Below the pieces are notes generated by a model. The model was given only the letters and a program-made list of their open reading frames with translations. It searched no databases and had not been told where the DNA came from. The translations under genes and the position numbers were made by a program. 64,000 nt of DNA from Gastranaerophilus sp944325835. GTDB lineage: Bacteria; Cyanobacteriota; Vampirovibrionia; Gastranaerophilales; Gastranaerophilaceae. The stretch lies in the NCBI GenBank assembly GCA_963931575.1, contig OZ007029.1:1178001-1242000 (forward strand). Direction: 5' to 3'. Positions 33,721 to 48,474 of the stretch are shown here, one piece after another (the first letter of the stretch is position 1; every line of letters begins with the position of its first letter).

Positions 33721-33744
33721 AGCCCCACTCGGGGCTTTTTTTTT
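33721..33744 (+). terminator. Terminator after the rhodanese gene
   Basis: AGCCCC-ACTC-GGGGCT then T8. Confidence 0.92.
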
Positions 33745-33745
33745 A

Positions 33746-34447
33746 CTATAGAGTTGCCCCGCCGTCTTTCATTTTGGCAAGTGCATTTTTTGCGCCGTCT
33801 TTACTTTTAGAAACCTCTATAACAAAGCTGCTTGCCTCATTATCCCGTGCCACAGCTTCTTTTAATGCGGTAATTTCCTCCAGTCCCAGCTGCGAAAGGT
33901 CACATTTTTCCGGATTTTTTGAGTAAAGTTTGAATAATTCCTGCGCCTTGTAATCGTACCCCGGCAAATGCTGAAAATATCCGTGCAGTTTATAAAAATG
34001 AAAAAGCAGAAAATAGAAATCGTTATTTCCCTCTTCCAGAAGAAAAAGCGGTTTTGATTTAAACGAAATTCCACTGCCTGATAGAAGATTCAAAACAAAA
34101 GCAGTAAAGCCTCTGCGTTCGGTGATTAGCCCTTCTTCCTCGCTTAACAGCGCCAGAAACTTATACGCCCCCTTCAAATATACAACTTTAACCCCTTTTT
34201 TCTTTATCAAATCGAGCAGAAATTCCGGCGTAAAATTGGAGTTTTTAACGATATCCAGCATATTTTGCCGAACAAGTTGTACGTTTTTATTTGTAACAGT
34301 ATTTAAAGTAAGCGAACAGTTGCCGGTAATAACATTTTTAGAAGTCGAATTCGTAGCAGAAGTGCGCAAATGCTTATCAAGCCGCAACACCAGCGTACGC
34401 TCCCGAAGCTTCAACAACATATAAATGACTCTCTGAAGAAAATTCAT
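33746..34447 (-). CDS. Hypothetical protein
   Basis: 233 aa, basic N-terminus (LLKLRERTLVLRLDKHL), then mixed alpha/beta sequence with a Lys/Glu-rich helical end. No domain recognised and no membrane segment. Monocistronic, divergent from atpD with an 78 bp gap. Confidence 0.55.
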   Translation of the reverse strand: MNFLQRVIYMLLKLRERTLVLRLDKHLRTSATNSTSKNVITGNCSLTLNTVTNKNVQLVRQNMLDIVKNSNFTPEFLLDLIKKKGVKVVYLKGAYKFLALLSEEEGLITERRGFTAFVLNLLSGSGISFKSKPLFLLEEGNNDFYFLLFHFYKLHGYFQHLPGYDYKAQELFKLYSKNPEKCDLSQLGLEEITALKEAVARDNEASSFVIEVSKSKDGAKNALAKMKDGGATL

Positions 34448-34525
34448 AGTTATATTTTAGCATTAAAAAAATGGGTTGTAAATTTTTTTTAGTGTATAAT
34501 AAAAAATAAGATAAGGGAGATCTAT

Positions 34526-35938
34526 ATGGAAACATTAAATAAGAACGAAGGGATTATTACAAAAATTATCGGACCGGTTATCGATGTAGAATTTCAGCCT
34601 GGCGAAGTGCCTGAAATCTATACCGCACTGGAGATTTATCCTGAAAATGGCGGAGCAAAAATCGTAACCGAAGTTCAACAAATGCTCGGTTCAAACCGTG
34701 TAAGAACAGTTGCTATGTCATCTACAGACGGTCTTAAAAGAGGCATGAAGGTTATCAATACCAACGAACCTATTAAAATTCCTGTCGGTAAACCAATTTT
34801 GGGTAGAATTTTAAACGTTATCGGGCAAGCCGTTGACGAAATGGGCGATATCCAAACAGACACCTATCTTCCTATCCACCGCGAAGCCCCTGCGCTGACC
34901 GATCAAAATACCAATATTGAAATCCTTGAAACAGGTATCAAAGCAATAGACCTTATCCAACCTTATCAAAAAGGCGGTAAAATCGGATTATTCGGCGGTG
35001 CCGGCGTTGGTAAAACCGTATTGATTATGGAATTAATCCACAATATTGCATCCGAACACTCCGGCGTTTCCGTTTTCGGCGGTGTCGGCGAAAGAACCCG
35101 TGAAGGTAACGACCTCTGGAACGAAATGAAAGAATCCGGCGTTATCGACAAAGTTGCACTGATTTACGGTCAGATGAACGAACCGCCGGGAGCAAGAATG
35201 AGAGTCGGACTTTCTGCTCTTACTGCGGCAGAATACTTCCGTGACTACTCAAAACAAGACGTATTATTATTTATTGATAACATTTTCAGATTTACTCAGG
35301 CAGGTTCGGAAGTTTCCGCACTTCTCGGCCGTATGCCGTCAGCCGTTGGTTATCAGCCTACTCTGGCTAATGAAATGGGTGAACTGCAAGAACGTATTAC
35401 TTCAACTAAAGACGGTTCTATCACTTCCGTTCAGGCGATTTACGTTCCGGCAGATGACTTGACTGACCCGGCTCCGGCAACAACATTCTCACACCTTGAT
35501 GCGTCAACCGTTCTTTCACGACAAATCGCATCACTCGGTATCTATCCGGCCGTTGATCCGCTCGAATCAAGTTCACGCGTTCTTGATCCAAACATTATCG
35601 GATCTGAACACTATGAAGTCACTTCTAAGGTACTTGAAATCCTTCAAAAATACAAAGAACTTCAAGATATTATTGCAATCTTAGGTATGGATGAACTCTC
35701 TGAAGAAGATAAAGAAACAGTTAACAGAGCAAGAAAAATTCAACGTTTCTTATCACAGCCATTCTTCGTTGCAGAACAATTCTCCGGCATTCCGGGTAAA
35801 TATGTAAAACTTGAGGACACTATCAAAGGCTTTAAAGAAATCGTTGAAGGTAAACACGATGACCTGCCTGAACAAGCGTTCTACATGGTCGGTACTATCG
35901 AAGAAGCTGTTGAAAAAGCCCGTACATTGGCTGAATAG
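34526..35938 (+). CDS. atpD: F0F1 ATP synthase subunit beta
   Basis: 470 aa catalytic subunit. The P-loop is GGAGVGKTVL (about residues 155-164), then GERTREGNDLWNEM, the Walker B region LLFIDNIFRF and the SALLGRMPSAVGYQPTL catch loop. GGGAG precedes the ATG. It is paired only with atpC; the remaining subunits are not in this window. Confidence 0.97.
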   Translation: METLNKNEGIITKIIGPVIDVEFQPGEVPEIYTALEIYPENGGAKIVTEVQQMLGSNRVRTVAMSSTDGLKRGMKVINTNEPIKIPVGKPILGRILNVIGQAVDEMGDIQTDTYLPIHREAPALTDQNTNIEILETGIKAIDLIQPYQKGGKIGLFGGAGVGKTVLIMELIHNIASEHSGVSVFGGVGERTREGNDLWNEMKESGVIDKVALIYGQMNEPPGARMRVGLSALTAAEYFRDYSKQDVLLFIDNIFRFTQAGSEVSALLGRMPSAVGYQPTLANEMGELQERITSTKDGSITSVQAIYVPADDLTDPAPATTFSHLDASTVLSRQIASLGIYPAVDPLESSSRVLDPNIIGSEHYEVTSKVLEILQKYKELQDIIAILGMDELSEEDKETVNRARKIQRFLSQPFFVAEQFSGIPGKYVKLEDTIKGFKEIVEGKHDDLPEQAFYMVGTIEEAVEKARTLAE

Positions 35939-35946
35939 GAGTAAAA

Positions 35947-36339
35947 ATGAAGGTAAAAATCATTACTCACGAAAGAGTTGTATTTGAAGGCGAAGCCGAT
36001 GAAATCATAGCTAGAAGTACGGAAGGCGAATTCGGTATTCTCCAAAACCACGTACCTTGCATGAAAGTTCTGGATATTTGTGTTGCAAAAATTATCCTCA
36101 ACGGCGAAGTCAAACTTTTCACTGTAATGGGCGGGGTTTTGCAGTTCAAAGACAACGAAGCTTTAATTTTAACAGATATTGCCGAATGCAGTGACGAAAT
36201 CGACTGTGACCGTGCAAAACTTGCACTAGCAAGAGCGGAAGAACGCCTGGCAGATGCCAAAGCTGAGGCTGACGCTAAACGTGCAGAAGCTGCAAAAGCC
36301 AGAGCACTTGCTCGACTCAAAGCCAGCATGAAACAGTAA
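35947..36339 (+). CDS. atpC: F0F1 ATP synthase subunit epsilon
   Basis: 130 aa. It has an N-terminal beta sandwich with the GEFGILQNHVP block and a C-terminal Ala-rich helical hairpin. It lies 8 bp after atpD with TAGGAG as ribosome binding site. Confidence 0.94.
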   Translation: MKVKIITHERVVFEGEADEIIARSTEGEFGILQNHVPCMKVLDICVAKIILNGEVKLFTVMGGVLQFKDNEALILTDIAECSDEIDCDRAKLALARAEERLADAKAEADAKRAEAAKARALARLKASMKQ

Positions 36340-36414
36340 CCGGCTCTTTACTTGAAACCAGTCTTACTATTCCGGTTTTCAGAAGAAAAGGGCGTCCGGC
36401 TAGTAGTAAAAAAT

Positions 36415-36972
36415 ATGACCACTATCAGCTTAAAAGATATCTATATAAGATTTTTCAGAATCGGAACATTACTGTTAGGCGGAGGATATGTAATTCTTCC
36501 GCTTTTACAGTCCGAAATCGCAGAAAAATACGATTGTATCACGGATGATGATGTTTGTGAATATTATGCGATTTCCCAGAGTCTGCCGGGGGTAATTGCC
36601 GTTAACACCGCTGTCTTTGTCGGCTACAAGCTCGCAAGGACAAAAGGAGCACTCGCGGCTATCACCGGAATGGTGACACCTGCATTTCTGAGCATAATTC
36701 TGCTTGCAAACCTCTTAACGCAAATCGTTCACGTTCCATTTGTACAAAACATTTTTCTCGGTGTCGGAATAGGTGTTTTAGCGCTTTTATTTCAGGCTGT
36801 CAATGAAATGTGGAAGAAAAGTATTGTTGACAAAGGTGCTTTTCTAATATTTCTGGCTGCTTTCACATCGCTTATAGTATTCAAAGTTTTTCCTATATAT
36901 ATTGTAATTTCAGGAATTGTACTCGGCGTTATACTTGGTTTCATAAGAAGCAGAAGAGGTGTTGAAAAATGA
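36415..36972 (+). CDS. Chromate transporter family, subunit 1
   Basis: ChrA-like half protein (about 185 aa from the ATG at 36415). It has FFRIGTLLLGGGYVILPLL and SQSLPGVIAVNTAVFVGYK, and about six hydrophobic helices. A TTG at 36352 would add 21 residues without membrane character, so I prefer 36415. Paired with the next gene it forms a short-chain, two-subunit transporter. The substrate may not be chromate. Confidence 0.85.
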   Translation: MTTISLKDIYIRFFRIGTLLLGGGYVILPLLQSEIAEKYDCITDDDVCEYYAISQSLPGVIAVNTAVFVGYKLARTKGALAAITGMVTPAFLSIILLANLLTQIVHVPFVQNIFLGVGIGVLALLFQAVNEMWKKSIVDKGAFLIFLAAFTSLIVFKVFPIYIVISGIVLGVILGFIRSRRGVEK

Positions 36973-37511
36973 TTTTCTGGCAGCTTTTCTGGAACTTTTT
37001 AAATATAGGAATTTTTGCTTTTGGCGGCGGATACGCAACTTTGCCATTTTTATACCACATCTCAGAAGCCTACAACTGGTATACATTTGATGAACTCAGC
37101 AATATGATTGCAGTATCTTCAATAACTCCGGGGCCGATAGGGATTAACATGGCAACATACGCCGGCTTCAAGACTTCCGGCTTACTCGGGTCTGTTATTG
37201 CAACGGTTTCGATTGTTCTGCCGTCACTGATTTTTGCGGTTTTAATTTCTAAGGCACTAAAAAAATTCAGAGAAAATATTTATGTCAAATCAATTATTTA
37301 TGTATTAAAACCGCTTGGCTGCGGGTTGTTGAGCGCAGTAGGTGTAAATATGTTCATAAATGATTTCTTATCCAAAAGTATAAATATTTATAACATAATA
37401 TTTCTGACGATTTTAATTTTTATAAGCCTGAAAAAAAGGCTTAATCCTCTGTTTTACCTCGGGGTAGCAGCGATTTACGGTGTGCTTGCAGGAATGCTGC
37501 ACTTTATATAG
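36969..37511 (+). CDS. Chromate transporter family, subunit 2
   Basis: 180 aa second half with FGGGYATLPFLYHI and SSITPGPIGINMATYAGFK, and about five to six helices. It overlaps subunit 1 by four bases (ATGA), so translation is coupled. It is convergent with, and overlaps by 8 bp, the YhcH gene. Confidence 0.87.
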   Translation: MIFWQLFWNFLNIGIFAFGGGYATLPFLYHISEAYNWYTFDELSNMIAVSSITPGPIGINMATYAGFKTSGLLGSVIATVSIVLPSLIFAVLISKALKKFRENIYVKSIIYVLKPLGCGLLSAVGVNMFINDFLSKSINIYNIIFLTILIFISLKKRLNPLFYLGVAAIYGVLAGMLHFI

Positions 37512-37956
37512 GAATTTTTACAACAACTTTCTTAACTTTAGACGGCATATTTTTATAAGCCATTTGCGGTTGATGCGCCTCGTGAGGATATAACAGAGCA
37601 AATTTACCGGTTTCCAGAATAATTCTATTCAAAACTTTTTCAGGGATTTCAAAAAACATAATATCGCGCTCAGGCGTATAAGCTTCTTTGACTGTTAACC
37701 CTTCGACATTGATATAATCCAATTCTTCAACCCCTTCCAGCAGAAGCTGAATATCTATATACTTTTTATGCGCTTCAAGTTTGCAATTTTCTATTGTCTT
37801 AGTTGTATACTCTTCAACATTTGCATAAACAAGTCTGTCATCAGAAAGAAAAACTTTTCCACACTCCTGCCCGGCTGTCAGTTTAAGAATAAAATCTGCA
37901 ATTTTTTCATCAACTTCAGCATAATTTTTAATATTTTTTATATCATCAAAAATCAT
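37504..37956 (-). CDS. YhcH/YjgK/YiaL family cupin-like protein
   Basis: 150 aa. It has LEAHKKYIDIQLLLEGVEEL and YPHEAHQPQMA, the conserved blocks that carry the metal-binding His and Glu of this family. The members act on sugars (for example in sialic acid use), but no sugar operon is evident here. The ATG overlaps the stop of the pilin gene upstream (TAATG). Confidence 0.85.
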   Translation of the reverse strand: MIFDDIKNIKNYAEVDEKIADFILKLTAGQECGKVFLSDDRLVYANVEEYTTKTIENCKLEAHKKYIDIQLLLEGVEELDYINVEGLTVKEAYTPERDIMFFEIPEKVLNRIILETGKFALLYPHEAHQPQMAYKNMPSKVKKVVVKIPI

Positions 37957-38954
37957 TATTTAATCCTTTTTAATTTTTTAACCAGTCGTACTTTACAATC
38001 CGCGTAATCGTTGGTACACGTTGCAGCCTTGTTAACTCCGGTTATAAGAGCCGGAGGAGATGCATTATTATAATATTTAAAGCCGGTGCAATACGGAGTC
38101 GCATCGTTAACATAACCGGAAGCACAGGCCGCCAGCGGGAACGGCACAGAACGATAATCATCACTCACAACTACATAATGGTTCTCCGGCGGTGCAATAC
38201 CATCATCCAATGGGCTGTAAATAACATCAAACGCCGCTAATTCACTATTTCCGCCGCCATCCATATCGACCGGAAGATATTCATAACCACGAATTCCGGG
38301 AGCAACCGTGCCATAGACAGGAATAACTTTACCATCTCTGGTGATATAAAATTTAAAAATATCATAATTCATTTTATCCTCACCTTGTCCTTGGCCGTTA
38401 ATATCAACCCAGATTTCATAACCTGACATTTCAGCAGCTGCAATAGATGCTCCGGAAGCGGGAACTAAATCTGTAATCGTTGCTGACGGATCGACAGTCA
38501 ATTCCTTAAAATAAATATCCATACCATTTGTAAGTTTTAAAGAAGGTACAGGAGGATTAGGTACGGCAGGGTTATTTGTCTGAACAGTACAAGCTGCCAC
38601 TTCCGTACCAGAGTCATTATATATTTTCGCTGTATTAAAATAATCCAGAAAGATACCGCAAAGTCCATTAGCCTCCGTTGTGACAGTTTTCAATGCTCTG
38701 CATTTTCTAAGATTAGCGGCAGTTCCGCAGGTCGTTTCTTCAATACGTGCATTAGTACCTTTCAGATACGCATCATTAAAAAGAGCAGAATCTACAACAT
38801 TCACAAGATTTCTGTATGCCGTATAGTAAAAATATTCCCGTTCATAGTCGTGTCTCTGGGTGAAAAACGCAAGGCTTACAGAAACCAGTACCGACAGAAC
38901 TACCATTGCGATAAAAAGTTCTGCTAAAGTAAACGCTTTTTGTCTTTTATTCAT
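37956..38954 (-). CDS. Type IV pilin-like protein without poly-G leader
   Basis: 332 aa. It has a short normal prepilin leader MNKRQKA-FTLAELFIAMVVLSVLV at the very N-terminus, then a globular secreted domain with many Cys (about ten), suggesting disulfides. Contrary to the four poly-G loci, no homopolymer or repeat leader is present. This makes it the control case for those loci. It is upstream of and coupled to yhcH, and follows the transketolase gene by 15 bp. Confidence 0.82.
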   Translation of the reverse strand: MNKRQKAFTLAELFIAMVVLSVLVSVSLAFFTQRHDYEREYFYYTAYRNLVNVVDSALFNDAYLKGTNARIEETTCGTAANLRKCRALKTVTTEANGLCGIFLDYFNTAKIYNDSGTEVAACTVQTNNPAVPNPPVPSLKLTNGMDIYFKELTVDPSATITDLVPASGASIAAAEMSGYEIWVDINGQGQGEDKMNYDIFKFYITRDGKVIPVYGTVAPGIRGYEYLPVDMDGGGNSELAAFDVIYSPLDDGIAPPENHYVVVSDDYRSVPFPLAACASGYVNDATPYCTGFKYYNNASPPALITGVNKAATCTNDYADCKVRLVKKLKRIK

Positions 38955-38969
38955 ACAATCCGCTCCTTT

Positions 38970-39800
38970 TTAATTCCCGTTGAGTTCCGCCATTGCTTTT
39001 TCAAAATCTTCTTTTCCGGGAGCTTTACCGTGCCAGCCGGCATTGTTTTCCATAAAGGAAACACCTTTACCTTTAACTGTATTTGCGATTATAGCAACCG
39101 GTCTATCCATAGTTTTTGCCTTTTCAATTGTTTCATAAATCTCGTTCAAATCATGTCCGTCAATTGTAAGGACTTCCCAGTTAAACGCCTTAATTTTAGC
39201 TTCCAGATTATCAAGTGCTTTAATATTTTCCGTGCTGCCGTCAATCTGCAGGCGATTTCGGTCAATAATAGCAATGATATTATCAAGTTTAAGGTGTGCA
39301 ATATGCATAAAAGCTTCCCAGACGCTGCCTTCCTGTAATTCACCGTCACCAAGGAGCACAAATACGTTTTCCGTTTTTTTATCAAGTTTCAAAGCCAATG
39401 CTATTCCGCAGGCCATAGATAGCCCCTGCCCGAGAGAACCCGTCGGAACTTCTACGCCGGGGCACAACTTTGTAGGATGCCCCTGAAGGCGTGTTCCAAG
39501 CTTTCTAAAAGACATTAATTCACTTTTCGGGAAGTATGCAAGCTGTGCCAGTACTGAATACAAAACAGCAGACGCGTGCCCTTTAGACAGAACAAATCTG
39601 TCACGAAATTCAAAATTAGCATCCTGCTTCCATAACGCAGCGGTTTTCATACATTTATGAAAAAGAACTGTCATAATTTCAACAGCGGAAAACGCGCCGC
39701 CGATATGTCCGGATTGAGCATTATAAATCATAGAAAGGATTTCTTTTCTGGATTCAAGGCACAAATCCTTTAACATTTTTACATCAGTATCGCTCAGCAT
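38970..39800 (-). CDS. Transketolase, N-terminal subunit
   Basis: 276 aa thiamine-diphosphate domain. It has SGHIGGAFSAVEIM, VLSKGHASAVLYS, LGQGLSMACGIALA and the ThDP motif GDGELQEGSVWEA. This is the split form; the C-terminal (pyrimidine-binding) subunit is not adjacent in this window. GAAAGGAT precedes the ATG. It overlaps the WecG gene by seven bases. Confidence 0.9.
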   Translation of the reverse strand: MLSDTDVKMLKDLCLESRKEILSMIYNAQSGHIGGAFSAVEIMTVLFHKCMKTAALWKQDANFEFRDRFVLSKGHASAVLYSVLAQLAYFPKSELMSFRKLGTRLQGHPTKLCPGVEVPTGSLGQGLSMACGIALALKLDKKTENVFVLLGDGELQEGSVWEAFMHIAHLKLDNIIAIIDRNRLQIDGSTENIKALDNLEAKIKAFNWEVLTIDGHDLNEIYETIEKAKTMDRPVAIIANTVKGKGVSFMENNAGWHGKAPGKEDFEKAMAELNGN

Positions 39801-40528
39801 TTACAAATCCTTTCTTTAATAACTTTCAACACAAACAATGGAAGGGTCGGAAAAATTCTCTTAAACCTTGCCGGTTCTTTCACCGTTCTATACAACCATT
39901 CCAGCCCTGCTTTTTGGTAAAATTCAGGTGCCCGTTCAACCTTATTTGACCAGACGTCAAAGCTGCCGCCGACACCAATAAAAAGCGTTTCAGGCATTTC
40001 TTTTTTCAAATCATAAATAAATTGTTCCTGCTTCGGCGAACCAAGCGCGATAAGCGCAAGCTTTGCACCTGACAATTTAAGCGATTTTTTAATAATCTCT
40101 TCATCATCAAAAAATCCGTTATGCGCATAAACAATCTTTATGCCTGCAAATTCCTTTTTTAAATTCGCGGCCGTAAGTTCTAAAACCTCTTGTTTTGCCC
40201 CTATAAGTGCTATCGGGAGCGAATTTTCCCAGTATTTTTTCACCATAGCCTTTGCATACTCAATCCCTGCAATTCTATGAACCTTTTTCCCGAGAATTTT
40301 CATACCTATTTCAATGCCGACACCGTCCGGAATAACCAGTTCAGCATTATTAATAATCGTTTTCAATTCACTATTCTTCTTGGAATTCATAACCATTTCA
40401 GGATTTAAAGTAACAACCTGACCGCGATTTTCAAACCCGTATTCCAAAGCATCCTCAAAACCGAATGTATCTATATCTAAATCCTGTAATCTCTCTGTTT
40501 TACGTTCCATACAATTATTATATAGCAT
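39794..40528 (-). CDS. WecG/TagA/CpsF family glycosyltransferase
   Basis: 244 aa. It has VVTLNPEMVMNSKKN, IPDGVGIEIGMKILG, VHRIAGIEY, ALGSPKQEQFI and FIGVGGSFDVWSNKVERAP, and it ends with the GLEWLYR motif. It transfers an N-acetylmannosamine-type sugar to a lipid-linked acceptor in surface glycan synthesis. AGGAG lies two bases before the ATG at 40528. An ATG at 40510 lacks one. Confidence 0.9.
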   Translation of the reverse strand: MLYNNCMERKTERLQDLDIDTFGFEDALEYGFENRGQVVTLNPEMVMNSKKNSELKTIINNAELVIPDGVGIEIGMKILGKKVHRIAGIEYAKAMVKKYWENSLPIALIGAKQEVLELTAANLKKEFAGIKIVYAHNGFFDDEEIIKKSLKLSGAKLALIALGSPKQEQFIYDLKKEMPETLFIGVGGSFDVWSNKVERAPEFYQKAGLEWLYRTVKEPARFKRIFPTLPLFVLKVIKERICKC

Positions 40529-40548
40529 TTCTCCTGTTTGGTAAACCT

Positions 40549-41583
40549 TTATTTAAGATTTTTTATCAATTTATAGAGAAATTCATCGCCCTTATTGGTC
40601 TGTATTCCTTTAGGAATAAAGATTTCAGAAAAACGCTCTATTGCATAACGATCCGTCATTCCGGAAATATAATCTGAAATAACAGTTTCCAAAGTTTCTT
40701 CCGGCAAATCATTTTTCAGAAGCGTTTTGTAATAATTAAAAAGTTCTTCAACGCAGCGTGACGCCTTCTTTTCCTCCATTTTCGCCGGGGAATCAATATA
40801 AACATTCTCAAACATCCATTCCCTTAAACGCGTTGTATACGCCCAACCCTCTTCGCTCATAGTAATTTTCGGTTTATCTATAGAATTAAATACTATATCC
40901 GACACCATACGATTTAAGCGCTTTGAAGGCGTTGAAGAAAAATATCTTATACAATCTTTTGGCAAATCACTTTCGCTGATAATGCCCGCTCTGATAGAGT
41001 CCTGAATATCATGGTTAATATACGCAATTTTATCGGCAAACTGAACGACCTGCGCCTCCGGCGTTTCAGGTTTATACCCCCAGGAGTGTGTTAAAATTCC
41101 GTCAACAGTTTCCTGACAAAGATTTAAATCCTCTAAGATTTCAACAACGCGAACACTTTGCACATTATGCTTAAACCCGTCTTTCAATAAACGGTTAAGA
41201 ACAGCTTCACCGCAATGACCGAACGGAGTATGCCCCAAATCATGCCCCAGCGCTATCGCCTCTGTCAAATCCTCATTTAACCGTAAAGCTCTGGAAATTG
41301 TTCTGGCGATTTGCGAAACCTCCAGCGTATGAGTCAATCTGGTTCTAAAATGATCATCATAAGGTGATAAAAATACCTGAGTTTTGTGCTTCAGACGACG
41401 GAACGCCTTTGAATGAAGAATTCTGTCCCGATCACGTTGAAAATTTGTCCGGAAAGGGCAATCAACCTCTTCACGCACTCGCCCGCGGGTATAACGGCTT
41501 TTTGTAGCAAATTCGCTAAGGGTTTCAATCTCGCGCTCTTCAATACTTCTTCTGATGCTGTCATCAACAATGTTATGCTTCAT
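40549..41583 (-). CDS. dGTP triphosphohydrolase-like HD-domain protein
   Basis: About 344 aa. The blocks are CPFRTNFQRDRDRILHSKAF, FRRLKHKTQVF, THTLEVSQIAR and the HD signature GHDLGHTPFGHCGE. It hydrolyses dNTPs to nucleosides and triphosphate in this family. I start at MKHNIVDD (41583); an ATG six codons upstream (41601) is also possible. Confidence 0.9.
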   Translation of the reverse strand: MKHNIVDDSIRRSIEEREIETLSEFATKSRYTRGRVREEVDCPFRTNFQRDRDRILHSKAFRRLKHKTQVFLSPYDDHFRTRLTHTLEVSQIARTISRALRLNEDLTEAIALGHDLGHTPFGHCGEAVLNRLLKDGFKHNVQSVRVVEILEDLNLCQETVDGILTHSWGYKPETPEAQVVQFADKIAYINHDIQDSIRAGIISESDLPKDCIRYFSSTPSKRLNRMVSDIVFNSIDKPKITMSEEGWAYTTRLREWMFENVYIDSPAKMEEKKASRCVEELFNYYKTLLKNDLPEETLETVISDYISGMTDRYAIERFSEIFIPKGIQTNKGDEFLYKLIKNLK

Positions 41584-41643
41584 ACCCAAATTATAACACA
41601 AGAGCTGAAAATAACAAGGAGCGGCGCAATCTCCGTCCGTAAT

Positions 41644-41671
41644 AAAAAGGGGCGCCGAAAGAAGCGCCCCT
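41644..41671 (-). terminator. Terminator after the 41.7 kb gene
   Basis: On the minus strand GGGGCGC-TTCTTTCG-GCGCCCC followed by TTTTTA. Confidence 0.85.
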
Positions 41672-41750
41672 GAAATAAAAAAAAGGAAACATATATATAG
41701 TTATAGGTAAAATTTTATTCAGAATTTGCCAGCCCATTAGGGGGTTAATC

Positions 41751-42764
41751 CTACCCGAAGGTTTTGAAGGAAGATTCAACGTTCTTTTCAATAACTTTCG
41801 TTACCGCATCAAGCTCGTTGGAGATTGCATCCTGCTCGGTATCTAACTGCTTTAATCTTATCTCTAAATCCTTGTCCTCTGTCTGGATTATTTCTATCTT
41901 CGCATTGATTTCTTGTACATCTTTGTCGTATTCTGCTTTGTCATACTCATATTGATTCATTGCATCATTATATGCATCTTCATCTTTTACTGTACTTGTC
42001 GTTAAGGAGTACGTCGTTAAATTCCCGCTTTCATCCTCTATAGTTATATTTATATAACGTCCCGTTGAATCCTGTTCCAAAAACGCAGTGACTCCCTTTA
42101 ACTCTTCGCTTACCTGTGCACTGCCCTTTGTATACGCACCTATATACGATACAGATGTATTCGTACTGTCATACGTTGCTCCGTCCAATACAGATTTATT
42201 GTAAAACGTCGGAACATACGCTCCCGTTGATTCGTTCTTCACATATCTTACCAACCACGTATCTGTTCCGGTTTGGCTGTACTTCTCATTCAATAAATCT
42301 ATATAATGCTGTTCATCTTCCAGTAACGCTTTTTTGTTATCATCGGAAAGGCTCGCATAATATGGATCATTTGGATCCGCTACGCCTAACTCCCTTAATG
42401 TAGTACTTCCTACATTATATGTACCGTCATCATTCTTTATTATTCTGCTCGGCGTTGACGCTACTATTGCATCATTGTCTGTATAATTCCTTAAATATGA
42501 AATAGTATAACTTCCGTCTGCATGCGCTATCAAACTGGTTAATTGGTTCGTTAACGCTCCGTCACTAAATGAATATATTGTCTTTGTATAATCTTGCACT
42601 GAAGGCGGTTGCGGAACATTCATCCCCAATAAGTTCGTATAATAACTTGCTGATTGGTTAGATAATGCAGTCCGTTGTTGGTTGATCTGCTGACCTTCAT
42701 ATTCAACGTTTGTCTTTCTCGCCGTGAGGCCCAAAAACCTCGCCTGGCTCGCTGCCATACCCAT
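41751..42764 (-). CDS. MGMAASQARFLG-family protein (paralogue A)
   Basis: 337 aa. It starts with MGMAASQARFLGLTARK, a conserved N-terminal segment shared with the 48.7 kb paralogue, and ends with a long coiled coil (about residues 255-335) including EIRLKQLDTEQDAISNELDA. The middle is Ser/Thr/Tyr-rich and strand-like. The two helices at the ends with a variable middle recall flagellar axial proteins, but no known motif is met, so the function is open. GGAAC before the ATG. It lies just outside the rRNA operon end. Confidence 0.6.
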   Translation of the reverse strand: MGMAASQARFLGLTARKTNVEYEGQQINQQRTALSNQSASYYTNLLGMNVPQPPSVQDYTKTIYSFSDGALTNQLTSLIAHADGSYTISYLRNYTDNDAIVASTPSRIIKNDDGTYNVGSTTLRELGVADPNDPYYASLSDDNKKALLEDEQHYIDLLNEKYSQTGTDTWLVRYVKNESTGAYVPTFYNKSVLDGATYDSTNTSVSYIGAYTKGSAQVSEELKGVTAFLEQDSTGRYINITIEDESGNLTTYSLTTSTVKDEDAYNDAMNQYEYDKAEYDKDVQEINAKIEIIQTEDKDLEIRLKQLDTEQDAISNELDAVTKVIEKNVESSFKTFG

Positions 42765-42917
42765 AACAGATGTTCCTTTCGTTCGTTCCCTTCAGCCGCT
42801 TCGACCTTTATCTTAACGGCTTGCGTTTCCTTGTTATATGTATCGGCAGTTCTTTATTTAAACTTTAATTTTTATATCAATTTACTTAATATTTCTTAAT
42901 ATATACAAGAATACAAC

Positions 42918-42947
42918 AAAAAAGACCTCAGATTCTCATCTGAGGTC
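42918..42947 (-). terminator. rRNA operon terminator
   Basis: On the minus strand GACCTCAGA-TGAGAA-TCTGAGGTC followed by TTTTTTG. Confidence 0.92.
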
Positions 42948-42960
42948 CTCTAAATTAGGT

Positions 42961-43075
42961 GCTGGCAACGAGTTATCTTCCCGGGCGGTGGCCCGCCAAG
43001 TATTTTCACCGAAGTGAGTCTTTACGACCGTGTTCGGGATGGGAACGGGTGTTTTCCTCACTCTTGGTCACCAGC
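42961..43075 (-). rRNA. rrf: 5S rRNA
   Basis: About 115 nt. The ends pair (CTGG/CCAG) and the conserved CCCATCCCGAACACGG is present. It is third in the minus-strand operon, 141 bp after 23S. Ends are approximate by a few bases. Confidence 0.93.
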
Positions 43076-43216
43076 GAATTCTTTTCTACACGCTGAAAGT
43101 TGCATAGCGTAAATAAGCAAACGCAATCTCTATGAAATGATCCGCCTGCGCTCTCACAGCCTGCTTGTCTTGCTCTCGCAAGCCAACTCCGCTGTGGTCG
43201 CTTCGTTCATTCTTTT

Positions 43217-46225
<3,009 letters not shown>

Positions 46226-46647
46226 TATTGCATTAGCTCTTTAGCTCCTGACAAATTCGTCTCAATTGTTATTAACAATTGACGAATTTGAAACATCGCT
46301 ATTGTAATGTTGCCCTGCTTGCCCCGCTCACGCGGGTCAACACCGGCAACACCGGCTAACGCATTTTAGTTCCATTGATGATTACGTTTTTCATTACATA
46401 CTTCATAGTGTCTATCTCTTGGATAACATTATTTCATATCTAATATCTTAACGCTTATTTATCTATGCAATTTTCAATGTACTAACCTCAGTGCTCGTGC
46501 ACTGATAGAAGAATAGTAAAGACAAACTCGTTAACTCCAGCCTCCATTATACAAGCTATGATTCTTTTCTCATATAACTTCACAGGCTTCGACCTGGGAT
46601 TTGCGTCTTTTTTCTGCCGTCTCATAACGGCTTACGCATTTCTCCCT

Positions 46648-48170
<1,523 letters not shown>

Positions 48171-48474
48171 AGAAAAGTTATGTCCTTCGTTCATACGCGG
48201 CTAGCATATGAACTGCTCGACTTCATTTTTTTATTTCTTTATTCCTTGAACCATTTTCTTAGAATTAACAAGTTCTTGCTTCGTCTTTCACTATCCTTTT
48301 GTCAATGTACGATTGGCTTCCGATTTTCCCTTCAAAAAGTGGTGGTACTTTCGATACTCAACTTTTAGGGGTAATGCTTTTATGTCTCTTAAAAACAAAT
48401 TTTAATCTTCGGCTTTTATCGTCCAGCTTAACCTAGCTATTTTTGTTTTGCTTGGTTCAACCGCCAACTCCTAC

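Noticed and set aside
46226..46647. tRNA-Ile or tRNA-Ala in the 16S-23S spacer
   Set aside because: No cloverleaf or GTTCGA-type T loop could be found in the spacer on the rRNA strand.
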